In this document: in pieces, positions 17,248 to 26,721 of the stretch
Position numbering within the stretch: the first letter of the stretch is position 1
Layout of the letters: each line of letters opens with the position of its first letter
DNA from: Gammaproteobacteria bacterium
GTDB lineage: Bacteria > Pseudomonadota > Gammaproteobacteria > Steroidobacterales > Steroidobacteraceae
NCBI GenBank assembly: GCA_025359565.1
Contig: JANYFY010000029.1
Location: 113,256 to 177,255 of the forward strand
Direction: 5' to 3'
DNA: 64,000 nt
The notes under the pieces: generated by a model
What the model was told of the DNA's origin: nothing
The model's input: the letters and a program-made list of their open reading frames with translations, nothing else
Database searches by the model: none
Program-made: the position numbers and the translations under genes

Positions 17248-19815
17248 ATGTACAAAAATCATCAAATTTTAAAGTTGCGCGGATACCACGCCAAAACTCC
17301 CGGCAAATCCGCGCTAGGCGTTAGCGCATTGCTAGTACTCGGGCCGTACCTGGCATTTGGACAGGCGACCCCCGCCGCACCGCCGGCGGTGGCACCGTCC
17401 GTAGCCGCACCGGCCCCAGCCGCGCCAGCCGCAGCCGCGCCAGTTGAAGAGTCTGGCGGCCAACTCCAGGATATCGTCGTCACGGCCACTCGTCACGAAG
17501 AGAGCCTTAGCAAAGTACCCATCAGCATAACCGCCTTGAACCAGGAGTCACTGGATCTCCGCGGCGTTAAAGACATTCAGGATGTTGCGCGATTTACGCC
17601 TGGCCTGAGTGTCGATAATTCGGGTACCAACAATATTTCTATTCGCGGTATTTCGTCGTCTGGTGGTGCAGGCACTACAGGAATTTATCTAGACGACACT
17701 CCGATTCAAATTCGCGCGCTTGCGTTTAATCCTGATGAGGCATTGCCGAAGTCTTTTGACGTTGATCGTGTTGAGGTACTGCGCGGCCCGCAAGGCACTC
17801 TTTTCGGAGCCGGTTCAGAAGGTGGCACGGTGCGCTATATCACCACTCAACCGAGTCTCACCAAGACCAGCGTCTATAGCCGCGCCGAACTCTCGAATAC
17901 TGCAGGTGGTGGCCCAAGTTACGAGGCCGGTGTTGCTGCTGGAACGCCTATAATAGAGGGCGTGTTAGGCATCCGCGCGACAGTTTGGTACCGACGCGAC
18001 GGCGGTTGGATTGATCGTATTGATCCCACGACGTTGAGCCTTGCACAAAAGAACGCCAATTACGACAACACCTCACTCATTCGCTTAGCGGCGATTTGGG
18101 CACCCAACGACAAGTGGTCGATTACGCCGAGCTTCTATTATCAAGATCGTTATCGCAATGATGTGGAAAATTACTGGCCGCTATACTCCAATCCCAGTCA
18201 AGATCGTTATGTTAGTGCAAACCCCACGCAACGCAACGACCCCGATCGTTTTTATATTGGAGCACTTAAGGTCCAAGGGGACTTGGGTTTTGCACAACTA
18301 ATTTCTAATACTTCATACTTTCATCGTAAAGAGACTACGGGGTATGACGGAACGCTTTACAACCTCGGGTTCTACCAGACGCAACCGCAACTGCCGGCAA
18401 CTGCGGTATTCCCAACCGCCGCTCTGCTCACTCCCGGATTGTTTCCAATGCTCGATGCCCAAGGACTGCACCTTCCATTGGGCGCGACCAATTATCGTTC
18501 GCCCGCGTCGGTTGACAACGGTCAGCAAAACTTTACTCAGGAAATTAGACTGCAGTCGTCGGACTCATCTGCCAAACTTATCTGGACTACCGGATTGTTT
18601 TACAGCGCCAATCGCCAGAGTTATTTAGAGCAAATTCACGATCCGTCACTCAATGATCTGGCGCTAGCATTGACTGGGCAGCCTTACACGGCATTTTTTG
18701 TCGACGCAAACTCAAATCCCGTTACCTATGATCCACGTTTTCCCAATGACTCGTATTTTCTACAAACCAATGCAAAAGACGAGCAACTCGCTTGGTTTGG
18801 CGAGGGCACTTATGGATTCACGGATGAGTTGAAAATGACCGTAGGCGCGCGTTTATCCGCAACCAAATATACGTTCAATACCTTCACCGGCGGCCCACAA
18901 TTGTTTTCGGCGCCAACTTCAGGTAGTGGTGAGAAAAAGGAAAACTCGTTTACACCCAAATTGGGTTTCGCGTACCAGAAAGACCCGCATAACCTCTATT
19001 ACTTCACATACTCGAAAGGTTTTCGTCCAGGTGGAGCCAACAATCCTCTGCCTCCCATAGCCTGTGGTGCTGACTTTCAAAATTTTGGAATCACTACTGC
19101 CCCGACTACCTTTAATTCCGATTCGGTCAGCAGTTTTGAAGTCGGAGCTAAAAATAACTTCGACAATCGATTCAAGATTGCGAGTAGCGTCTACTACATC
19201 AAGTGGAACAATATTCAACAGACCGTGGTGCCGCCGATTTGTCAGATCTCCTTCATTGACAACTTGGGACAGGCGGTTGCAAAAGGCGCGGATATTCAAC
19301 TGGAGTTTGCAGTCACGGAGAGTTTTACTACGGAACTGTCCATGGGTTACACAGACGCTCGCTACACGCAGGATTCTAAGTTGTCGCCCATTGAAAATAA
19401 ACCCATTGTCGCGAACGGGGATGCAATTACAGGTCAAAGTGGCGAACCCAACCCACCCGTAACCGCAGCGATAGGCTTGGAATATAAGTTCAAGCTGGGG
19501 GAGCGGGAGTCATTTGTTCGCGCCGACTATGAGTATCAAGGGAAGGCTAAATGGCCTTCTCCTAACCAGGACTCTGGGTCGCAACAATACGATAGTGCAA
19601 ACTACGTCCTGGGGTCGACGAGCTTTGCCTCGATTCGAGGTGGTATGAGCTTCGGTGCCTTGCAAATCGCGGCATTCATTGACAACCTTACCGACACGCA
19701 TACGGTAACCAATCATGAATTTTCGATCGACTCCCAAACCGGCTCCAGTCGATTGGAACGTGACTTTACCTTCCGTCCGCGTACCTTTGGAGTGACCTTT
19801 ACCTACCGTCAATAG
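17248..19815 (+). CDS. TonB-dependent outer-membrane receptor (copy 1)
   Basis: Outer-membrane beta-barrel for TonB-powered uptake. A signal-like start is followed by an Ala/Pro-rich stretch (residues about 45-65), then the plug domain beginning QDIVVTATRHEESLSKVP. The plug has the motif VEVLRGPQGTLFGAGSEGGTVRY. The barrel ends with an aromatic-rich strand, FGVTFTYRQ. Start has AGAAGGG upstream. The ligand is unknown. The plug is near-identical in layout to the next gene, 7 bp downstream, so the two form a tandem paralogue pair on one transcript. Confidence 0.93.
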   Translation: MYKNHQILKLRGYHAKTPGKSALGVSALLVLGPYLAFGQATPAAPPAVAPSVAAPAPAAPAAAAPVEESGGQLQDIVVTATRHEESLSKVPISITALNQESLDLRGVKDIQDVARFTPGLSVDNSGTNNISIRGISSSGGAGTTGIYLDDTPIQIRALAFNPDEALPKSFDVDRVEVLRGPQGTLFGAGSEGGTVRYITTQPSLTKTSVYSRAELSNTAGGGPSYEAGVAAGTPIIEGVLGIRATVWYRRDGGWIDRIDPTTLSLAQKNANYDNTSLIRLAAIWAPNDKWSITPSFYYQDRYRNDVENYWPLYSNPSQDRYVSANPTQRNDPDRFYIGALKVQGDLGFAQLISNTSYFHRKETTGYDGTLYNLGFYQTQPQLPATAVFPTAALLTPGLFPMLDAQGLHLPLGATNYRSPASVDNGQQNFTQEIRLQSSDSSAKLIWTTGLFYSANRQSYLEQIHDPSLNDLALALTGQPYTAFFVDANSNPVTYDPRFPNDSYFLQTNAKDEQLAWFGEGTYGFTDELKMTVGARLSATKYTFNTFTGGPQLFSAPTSGSGEKKENSFTPKLGFAYQKDPHNLYYFTYSKGFRPGGANNPLPPIACGADFQNFGITTAPTTFNSDSVSSFEVGAKNNFDNRFKIASSVYYIKWNNIQQTVVPPICQISFIDNLGQAVAKGADIQLEFAVTESFTTELSMGYTDARYTQDSKLSPIENKPIVANGDAITGQSGEPNPPVTAAIGLEYKFKLGERESFVRADYEYQGKAKWPSPNQDSGSQQYDSANYVLGSTSFASIRGGMSFGALQIAAFIDNLTDTHTVTNHEFSIDSQTGSSRLERDFTFRPRTFGVTFTYRQ

Positions 19816-19822
19816 GAATAAC

Positions 19823-22303
19823 ATGCGAGCGAAACTTACGTGTGGGTGCGTGATCGGTAGCACGCTGCTGGGAACGGTTGTGGCGGCCGCTGAACAAGTC
19901 AATTCTGCTGCCGATGTCTTACAAGATATCGTGGTCACGGCCACCCGTCACGAGGAAAGCCTAAGCAAGGTGCCGGTCAGCATCACGGCGCTAAGCCAGG
20001 CAACACTTGACCAGAAGGGCATCAAAGACTTCACCGACATGGTGCGTTTCACGCCTGGACTGGCAATCGATCAAACTGGCAGCAATAACATTTCCATTCG
20101 GGGTATTTCATCCTCTGGCGGTGCCGGTACCACCGGTATTTACATTGACGACACGCCGATCCAAATGCGTTCTTTGGGATTTAACCCGGACGACACCTTA
20201 CCCAAGACCTTCGACCTCGATCGCGTTGAAGTACTGCGCGGCCCCCAGGGAACCTTATTTGGCTCTGGTTCCGAAGGCGGCACGGTGCGCTATATCCTGA
20301 CCCAACCGAGCCTTACCCAGCAAACCAGCTATGCTCGCGGCGAGCTGTCGTATACAAAGTATGGTGACCCCAGCGAAGAAATCGGCTTTGCGCACGGAGG
20401 GCCCTTGGTTGAAGATGTATTGGGTTATCGGGCGAGTATTTGGTATCGGCACGACGGCGGTTGGATCAACCGCGTCGATCCGACCACGGGTGCCGTAGTC
20501 GATTCGAATGCCAATAGAGCCCACGCATTAACTGCACGGTTGGCTTTCCTCATTGCGCCAACTGCAGGGTTGAAAATTACGCCGAGTATTTTTTACCAGA
20601 ACAACCGCAAGCACGACGTATCAACCTATTGGGCAAGTTCGTCGAATCCATCATCCGGTCAATTCAATGACGCCAACCCCGACCGCACGCCCATTCCCGA
20701 CGAGTTCTTCTTACCCGCGCTCAAAATTGAAGCGGATTTAGGCAAAATGCGCTTAGTTTCCAACACCTCTTATTTCAGTCGCAAGGAGATTAGTGGCTAC
20801 GAGGGTACTTTGTACGACTTGAGTTATTACCAGGGACTCGGTTGGCCGAATGCCTATCTTAGCGGTGCCACTTTGATTCCTCTAAGCTATGTCAACGCCG
20901 CTGATTACCCCTTGATTGACACCAACGGCGTACACCTACCGGCGGGATTCACCCACTACCGCTCCCCCGCCACGATCCAGAATCAGCAACAAAGTATCAC
21001 CCAGGAAATTCGTCTTGAGTCGACCGATGCTGATAGTCGATTTGTTTATACCGTCGGCGCGTTCTGGCAATTGGCGCGCGAATACAGTCTTGAAGAGATT
21101 CACGATCCAATGGCCGACGCCTTCCTGCAAGGTATTTTTGGTCCTGGCGCTACTACCCTCAATATTTTTGGCGCAGCCACATTGCCGAACGGCGATGGTT
21201 ACTATAATCGGAATACTGCGCATGATCGGCAAATCGCTGCTTTCGGCGAAGTTAACTACCGGCTAACCAATGAATTAAAGGCAACGTTCGGTGGACGATA
21301 TTCAAAATCTTCATTCGATCTGTCGCATTTTGCGGATGGGCCTCTAAACTTCGGTCAAACCACATCGAATGCATCAGCCTCGGAAAGTAAATTTACGCCT
21401 AAGCTTGGGCTTTCGTGGCAAGCGAGCCCGGCTGACCTTTACTACCTGACTTATTCTAATGGTTACCGCGCGGGCGGAGCCAATGCGCCGCTGCCGAGCT
21501 ACTGCGATAGCGGCTTGCAGACTCTGGGATACGTTAAGGCGCCTTCCACCTACACCTCGGATACCACGCAGAGCTTCGAGGTCGGCACCAAAAACAATTT
21601 CGGAGGGAAGTTCCGCATTGCCAGCAGCGTTTACTACATCAAGTGGAACGACATTCAACAGAGTGTCTATGTACCGGGAGGTTGCGGGCTACAATTTACT
21701 GAGAATTTAGGAACTGCCGTCGCCAAAGGGTTTGATTTGCAAGCCGATGCCATCCTAGGACCTGTCAACTTTGAAGGATCGGTGGGCTACACCAGCGCAC
21801 GCTTCGTCAAAGACTCAAAAAACAATATCGCGCTTAACGGCGATGCGATCTCGGGACAAGAAGCGATCAACGGGGCCCCGGGCACCAGCCCTCCGTGGAC
21901 CCTCTCTTTAGGCGCCCAATATAACTTCAAACTAATCGAGCACGATGCATTTGCGCGCATTGACTTCGAATTCGCGAGCCGCAACCCTTGGCTTGCGCCG
22001 ATCCAAGATCCGCACGCAAAACAGTATGTTAATAACACTCTTTATAATATTTCCCCTTCGCTGCCGTCGACTCGATTCTTGCAATTTCGCTCCGGCATGA
22101 CGCTCGGCGATTGGCAAGTATCCGTTTTTGTAGATAATGTGCTGAATTCTCATCCGGTCACCAACTATGAGCGTGTATTTACCGACGCGTTCAATCCTTT
22201 GCAGGATCCAAAACCACAAACCGTGGGCGTACCCGGTCCGCAATACAACTACTATACTTTTAGACCGCTCACGGTGGGCCTCAGCGCGACTTTTAGACGT
22301 TAG
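19823..22303 (+). CDS. TonB-dependent outer-membrane receptor (copy 2)
   Basis: Paralogue of the preceding receptor with the same plug start (QDIVVTATRHEESLSKVPVS) and RGPQGTLFGSGSEGGTVRY. It lacks the Ala/Pro-rich insert after the signal peptide. The barrel half shares motifs such as YYLTYSNGYRAGGAN and SVYYIKWNDIQQ with copy 1 but loop regions differ, as expected for receptors that diverged in ligand. It ends in a TFRR barrel strand and is convergent with a TonB-domain protein gene 25 bp away. Confidence 0.93.
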   Translation: MRAKLTCGCVIGSTLLGTVVAAAEQVNSAADVLQDIVVTATRHEESLSKVPVSITALSQATLDQKGIKDFTDMVRFTPGLAIDQTGSNNISIRGISSSGGAGTTGIYIDDTPIQMRSLGFNPDDTLPKTFDLDRVEVLRGPQGTLFGSGSEGGTVRYILTQPSLTQQTSYARGELSYTKYGDPSEEIGFAHGGPLVEDVLGYRASIWYRHDGGWINRVDPTTGAVVDSNANRAHALTARLAFLIAPTAGLKITPSIFYQNNRKHDVSTYWASSSNPSSGQFNDANPDRTPIPDEFFLPALKIEADLGKMRLVSNTSYFSRKEISGYEGTLYDLSYYQGLGWPNAYLSGATLIPLSYVNAADYPLIDTNGVHLPAGFTHYRSPATIQNQQQSITQEIRLESTDADSRFVYTVGAFWQLAREYSLEEIHDPMADAFLQGIFGPGATTLNIFGAATLPNGDGYYNRNTAHDRQIAAFGEVNYRLTNELKATFGGRYSKSSFDLSHFADGPLNFGQTTSNASASESKFTPKLGLSWQASPADLYYLTYSNGYRAGGANAPLPSYCDSGLQTLGYVKAPSTYTSDTTQSFEVGTKNNFGGKFRIASSVYYIKWNDIQQSVYVPGGCGLQFTENLGTAVAKGFDLQADAILGPVNFEGSVGYTSARFVKDSKNNIALNGDAISGQEAINGAPGTSPPWTLSLGAQYNFKLIEHDAFARIDFEFASRNPWLAPIQDPHAKQYVNNTLYNISPSLPSTRFLQFRSGMTLGDWQVSVFVDNVLNSHPVTNYERVFTDAFNPLQDPKPQTVGVPGPQYNYYTFRPLTVGLSATFRR

Positions 22304-22328
22304 CTCTAGCCGTGAAAAAAATTCATTC

Positions 22329-23717
22329 TTAAAACGTCAACAAGTTCCCGCTCCATGCCTGCTGCGCCACGTATAGAGCCTGGCGCTTTTCCAGCGGCTC
22401 CATATCCCAACCGAGTCGGCGAGCTTGATCGATAGCCCGAGATTGCTGTTTAGCAGCGGCTTTGTAGTCCCCCTGACTGGCATTGGCGGCAGCACGGATC
22501 TCCCAAAGACTGGGATCATTCCGATGCTCACGTTCAAGATTCTCAGTCAAAGTCAGCGCCCGTTTCGGATCACGAAACTCAACGGCAGGATTTGCCGCAA
22601 GAACCGCCGCTAATAATAATTTGCCCGACTTACTGTCTTGCTTAGCGGCACGCTCCAACCAAACGATTGCACCTTTGATCGCTTCGTGATCCGGATTGCC
22701 TTTAAGCAAATATTCAGCCAAGGTGACCTGCGCATCGGGCTGATCCGATTGAGCGGCTTTTTGCAACCAAATCTCACCCTTTACGGCATCGCACTGACAA
22801 CCCTGCCCATTAAGTAACCTCGTCCCAATTTGATACTGAGCATACGGTGCACCTGCCTGTGCAGCCTTAAGAAACCAAGGCATGGCTTTATCGGCGCTCT
22901 GCTTTAACTGCGGCAAACCAGCCAGCATCATGCCATAGAGCATTTGAGCGGAAACATCCCCTGCTTCCGCTTTCAGTTCAGTTGCGCGAACTCGATTTTT
23001 GAGATCACCATATTCCTCGATCGACACCCCGCGCATTTGAAAATTGTAAAGCATACTCACCGTAGTCGTAACCGGCTGGCCATTGCGTCGAGCCGGCAAA
23101 TACAGTGATCGCAATACACTGTCACGCACCGTCTCCTCAAAACTTCCCGTGGGCACGGCATACAGAATTCTAGGCATGCGCGGGTGTCCATCGGGAGGCA
23201 CTACGAATTCAACGTACACCTCTCCTTGTATGCCCGCGCGTCGAGCAAGATCCGGGTACGCTGGCATATAATGATTAGACGGGCGCACGGGATCAGTATT
23301 CTCGTATTCCCGACCTTTAAGAAAACGCGGCATTAAACTTTTATCAAGCGCCGCCTGACTATACTTCGCTTGTATTTCTGCAGAAATTTTCAGCGACATT
23401 GGCGAAATTTGCGGTTCTAATTCGGCCACCCATTTTTCGGCTTCCACCATGCCGTTTTTGACCGACAATGACGCCCAGGCATGCGCGTAAGTGGCACTGC
23501 GTTCAACCCCTTCACCGCGCGCATACAGGACGGCCAGGTCATATTGCGCCCGCGGCTGACCTAGCTCAGCAAGCTCCTTGAACTGCTTAAAGGCACTAAC
23601 AAAATCCGATTTTTTGTACGCTATTTGAGCCGCATAAAGATCAGCCCAAGCAGTAGGCACTTCGACCAGAAGAATTAAACTAAGTGCAACTGTTAGCTTT
23701 AGAACCAGTAGCCGCAT
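22329..23717 (-). CDS. Secreted Sel1-repeat protein with internal TonB C-terminal domain
   Basis: 462 residues. A cleavable-looking signal (MRLLVLKLTVALSLILLVEV..AWA) leads into a Sel1/TPR-like helical segment (about 25-100), then a TonB C-terminal-like domain (about 150-235: MPAYPDLARRAGIQGEVYVEFVV, LPARRNGQPV). Sel1-type repeats follow to the end (QYQIGTRLLNGQGC, AQVTLAEYLLKG). No Pro-rich linker or clear permanent membrane anchor is seen, unlike classic TonB. Convergent with the tandem receptors, it may be an accessory transducer or a scaffold; this is inference. Confidence 0.8.
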   Translation of the reverse strand: MRLLVLKLTVALSLILLVEVPTAWADLYAAQIAYKKSDFVSAFKQFKELAELGQPRAQYDLAVLYARGEGVERSATYAHAWASLSVKNGMVEAEKWVAELEPQISPMSLKISAEIQAKYSQAALDKSLMPRFLKGREYENTDPVRPSNHYMPAYPDLARRAGIQGEVYVEFVVPPDGHPRMPRILYAVPTGSFEETVRDSVLRSLYLPARRNGQPVTTTVSMLYNFQMRGVSIEEYGDLKNRVRATELKAEAGDVSAQMLYGMMLAGLPQLKQSADKAMPWFLKAAQAGAPYAQYQIGTRLLNGQGCQCDAVKGEIWLQKAAQSDQPDAQVTLAEYLLKGNPDHEAIKGAIVWLERAAKQDSKSGKLLLAAVLAANPAVEFRDPKRALTLTENLEREHRNDPSLWEIRAAANASQGDYKAAAKQQSRAIDQARRLGWDMEPLEKRQALYVAQQAWSGNLLTF

Positions 23718-23735
23718 AGCGCCTAATCCAAAACC

Positions 23736-25037
23736 TTAAGCCACTGCCCGCTTAGCGTCGCGCCCCACCGCATCCTGTACCGCTTCGGAGATGATATTTA
23801 AGCCTTCATCCAGTACCGCATCTTGAATGGTCAGAGGTGCCAATAGTCGCACCACGTTAGCCGATGTACCGCAGGACAGTAAAATCAAGCCGCGCTGTAG
23901 GGCATTTGCCAGAATAGAAGCGGTCAACGCCGCATCGGGCTCTTTAGTCTTCGGGTCTTTCACCAACTCGAATGCCACCATCGCGCCTAAGCCCCGTACA
24001 TCGCCGATGCATGGAAAACTCTTGGCCAGCGTTTGGAGATGCGCGCGAATTTTCACGCCGACGCGATTCGCGCGCGCACACAAATCCTCACTTTCAATTA
24101 CATCGAGCACTGCATGCGCTGCCGCAATGCTAATCGGATTACCTCCATAGGTGCCGCCCAATCCCCCCGGGTGGGACGAGTCCATAATGCTCGCCCGACC
24201 CGTCACTCCCGACAAAGGAAATCCACCGCCCAATCCCTTGGCAGTGATAATAATGTCAGGTACCACCCCGGAGTGCTCGATCGAAAACATCTTGCCCGTA
24301 CGTGCAATACCGCCCTGCACTTCATCAGCGATCAACACAATGCCATGCTCGTCGCAAATCGCCCGCAGCGCCCGTAAGAATTCTACGGGAGCCACATTAA
24401 ATCCACCCTCGCCTTGCACAGGCTCAATAATAATGGCCGCCACTGATTTCGGGTCCACGTCACCATGAAATAAACGATCTAAGTCGGCTAAAGCCTGGTC
24501 AGTCGAAATGCCATGGTAAGGCTGGGGGAATTCGGCGTGAAAAATCTCCGCAGGAAAAGGTCCGAAGCCACGCTTGTACGGCATGACTTTACCAGTGAGC
24601 GCCAAGGTCAGCAGCGTGCGACCATGAAAGCCGCCCGAGAACGCAATCACAGCGCCACGCTTGGTGTGGTAGCGCGCGATTTTAATGGCGTTCTCCACCG
24701 CTTCGGCGCCTGAACTCAAAAATAGACTTTTCTTCGGAAAATCTCCGGGTGCTAGCATATTCAGCCGTTCAGCCAAGTGCACATAGGATTCATACGGTGC
24801 CACGTGAAAACACGTATGCGCAAATGCTTGCGATTGTCTGGCGACAGCTTCCATTATTTTAGGGTGGCGATGCCCCGTGTTAAGCACCGCAATCCCTGCG
24901 GCAAAATCAATGTAGCGGCGACCCTCTACATCCCATAGTTCCGAATTCTCGGCCTTGGCGACATAAATGCCCTTAGTCGCTACTCCTACGGGCACTGCAG
25001 CCGTTTGCCGGGCTTTGATTTCGGTTGAATTTGACAT
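23736..25037 (-). CDS. gabT: 4-aminobutyrate aminotransferase
   Basis: PLP-dependent class III transaminase converting GABA and 2-oxoglutarate to succinate semialdehyde and glutamate. Seen are FLSSGAEAVENAIKIAR, the PLP-site segments AFSGGFHGRT and IIEPVQGEGGF, LIADEVQGGIARTGK, and the Schiff-base Lys in IITAKGLGGGFPLSG. Length 433 is normal. It lies 18 bp upstream of the TonB/Sel1 gene on the same strand. No gabD or gabP is in the window, so related omega-amino acid substrates are possible. Confidence 0.9.
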   Translation of the reverse strand: MSNSTEIKARQTAAVPVGVATKGIYVAKAENSELWDVEGRRYIDFAAGIAVLNTGHRHPKIMEAVARQSQAFAHTCFHVAPYESYVHLAERLNMLAPGDFPKKSLFLSSGAEAVENAIKIARYHTKRGAVIAFSGGFHGRTLLTLALTGKVMPYKRGFGPFPAEIFHAEFPQPYHGISTDQALADLDRLFHGDVDPKSVAAIIIEPVQGEGGFNVAPVEFLRALRAICDEHGIVLIADEVQGGIARTGKMFSIEHSGVVPDIIITAKGLGGGFPLSGVTGRASIMDSSHPGGLGGTYGGNPISIAAAHAVLDVIESEDLCARANRVGVKIRAHLQTLAKSFPCIGDVRGLGAMVAFELVKDPKTKEPDAALTASILANALQRGLILLSCGTSANVVRLLAPLTIQDAVLDEGLNIISEAVQDAVGRDAKRAVA

Positions 25038-25109
25038 AATATCGCCCCCTTTAATGGTACTGACCCGCTTAATGCTGCTTAACCGCCATTCGACGGTATC
25101 ATTATAGCC

Positions 25110-25985
25110 GTGAGTCAGGCCAAAAAACCCAAATCCGCCCCATCTTGCCCTACTTCCATAAGCGGTAATGTCGCTGTTAAGGTCTCACGTTTCAAAGGTA
25201 CCGCTCAAACCATCGCTGACGACCAGTTGGCGGTTGAGGCGCCTCTCGAAATCCTGCTTCATCATCCCGCCCTAGGTCCTGAACCGGAGTCCTTTGGTGC
25301 GACCATGCGAACTCCAGGCGATGATGAAGCTCTCGCTGCGGGCCTGCTGTATGGCGAAGGCGTCATTGAGGTCGCTTCGGATATAGATGCTATTGAGACA
25401 AGTACCCGCAGGCCCAATGTCGTCAATGTTCGATTAAATTACAAAGTGCAACTTGATCTGCAAGCAGCAGTGCGCCGATTCTCGGCGGGTTCAAGCTGCG
25501 GCATTTGTGGGACTACCGGTCTCGATGATGTGATTGCGCGCACAGCGATTTTACAGGTTGATACGGCGCAGCGGGTCGAACTTGCGGTACTGTTGCGACT
25601 ACCCAGAATAATGCGTGAGTCACAGCTTAAATTTGGCAGCACAGGGGGCATTCACGCCAGCGCATTATTTGATATGGCAGGCACGCTGTTAGCCGTAACC
25701 GAAGATATCGGGCGGCATAATGCGTTGGATAAATTAGTCGGTATGAACTTGCTCGCGGGAAGATTACCGCTCACTGACCGAATCGTGTTGCTCAGCGGCC
25801 GCGTCAGCTTTGAACTTATTCAGAAAACACTGCGCGCGGGGGCAGCAATCATCGCGGCAATTGGCGCACCCTCAAGTCTTGCAGTCAGCCTTGCACAAAG
25901 CACCGGCCTTACGTTAGTCGGGTTCGTGCGCGACACCGGATTTAATGTATACACGCACGTGAAAAGAGTCAAAAACTCAAGCTAA
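25110..25985 (+). CDS. fdhD: Formate dehydrogenase sulfurtransferase
   Basis: Carries persulfide sulfur to the molybdenum cofactor of formate dehydrogenase. The sulfur-handling Cys pair is in SSCGICG (about residues 130-136), and later motifs GGIHASALF, EDIGRHNALDK and LLSGRVSFELIQK are typical. The GTG start at 25110 is 72 bp from the divergent gabT start. No formate dehydrogenase structural gene is present in the window. Confidence 0.93.
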   Translation: MSQAKKPKSAPSCPTSISGNVAVKVSRFKGTAQTIADDQLAVEAPLEILLHHPALGPEPESFGATMRTPGDDEALAAGLLYGEGVIEVASDIDAIETSTRRPNVVNVRLNYKVQLDLQAAVRRFSAGSSCGICGTTGLDDVIARTAILQVDTAQRVELAVLLRLPRIMRESQLKFGSTGGIHASALFDMAGTLLAVTEDIGRHNALDKLVGMNLLAGRLPLTDRIVLLSGRVSFELIQKTLRAGAAIIAAIGAPSSLAVSLAQSTGLTLVGFVRDTGFNVYTHVKRVKNSS

Positions 25986-26002
25986 CTTTTAAGTCGCTGC
26001 CC

Positions 26003-26521
26003 TTATCCGACCGTGTAACCACGCCCCTCAAGACATGCGCCCATCGCCCGACGATATGAGCCGGCGCCTGCGTGTGAAGCAGCAACGCTTTCATTGATCT
26101 CGGCATGAACTGCAGCCTGCGCGTTAGCATCCGACGCAGACCCGATCATGGCACCCGTCAGGGCGCCAAAAACGACACCACCACCTCTGTCTTGACCCCC
26201 AGAGAGTATGGATCCGACCACAGCGCCGCCAATCGCCCCGGCAATCGTACCGATAGGCGCACGCGGCTGTACCACCACACGTTCATTGCCGCCGAAGCCC
26301 GAGCGACTCGGATCGAAGCCGGTCTGCTGCACCGCCCAAGCGTGACACTCGTAACGATCGCGATCCGTTTGATCGGAACTCTGACCCTTCGCCGGATAAG
26401 CAAAAATACGGGGCATTTGAGGCACTGGAACGAACACTTTCCGTGTCGGCGGCGCGACGACGCAAGCGCTCAGCACAGTCGCTAATACAATCGCAAGGAA
26501 GGTTTTCAATTGGCTCTCCAA
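26003..26521 (-). CDS. Glycine-zipper envelope lipoprotein
   Basis: Signal peptide with lipobox LSAC and mature Cys20 suggests an outer-membrane lipoprotein. The middle shows Gly-zipper segments GTIAGAIGGAVVGSILSGG and GVVFGALTGAMIGSA. An N-terminal stretch with RYECHAWAVQQTGFDPS and a C-terminal RAMGACLEGRGYTV resemble YMGG/Gly-zipper lipoproteins of Proteobacteria. Function unknown; possible envelope integrity role. The 200-bp gap to sdaA is divergent. Confidence 0.75.
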   Translation of the reverse strand: MESQLKTFLAIVLATVLSACVVAPPTRKVFVPVPQMPRIFAYPAKGQSSDQTDRDRYECHAWAVQQTGFDPSRSGFGGNERVVVQPRAPIGTIAGAIGGAVVGSILSGGQDRGGGVVFGALTGAMIGSASDANAQAAVHAEINESVAASHAGAGSYRRAMGACLEGRGYTVG

Positions 26522-26684
26522 GACTATTTTCTAAAACTATTATGTACCTGATAGACCTTGATACGGCCAAAGAGTTCGATCAGAAGGCAGAATCGTGACC
26601 CACTCGTCGGTTTTCGCCCTTACAAATGCTTAACTTGAACTCGTAACGCGGTCACCCGGGATAAGGTGCGCTTAACGTACGGCG

Positions 26685-26690
26685 TATAAT
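26685..26690 (+). promoter_or_regulatory. Candidate -10 element upstream of sdaA
   Basis: Exact TATAAT 32 bp before the sdaA ATG. No good -35 hexamer is seen at 16-18 bp upstream. The rest of the 200-bp divergent gap shows no other recognisable element. Confidence 0.35.
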
Positions 26691-26721
26691 TGTTATAGCG
26701 GCAATAAATAAAGGTCTGTGA

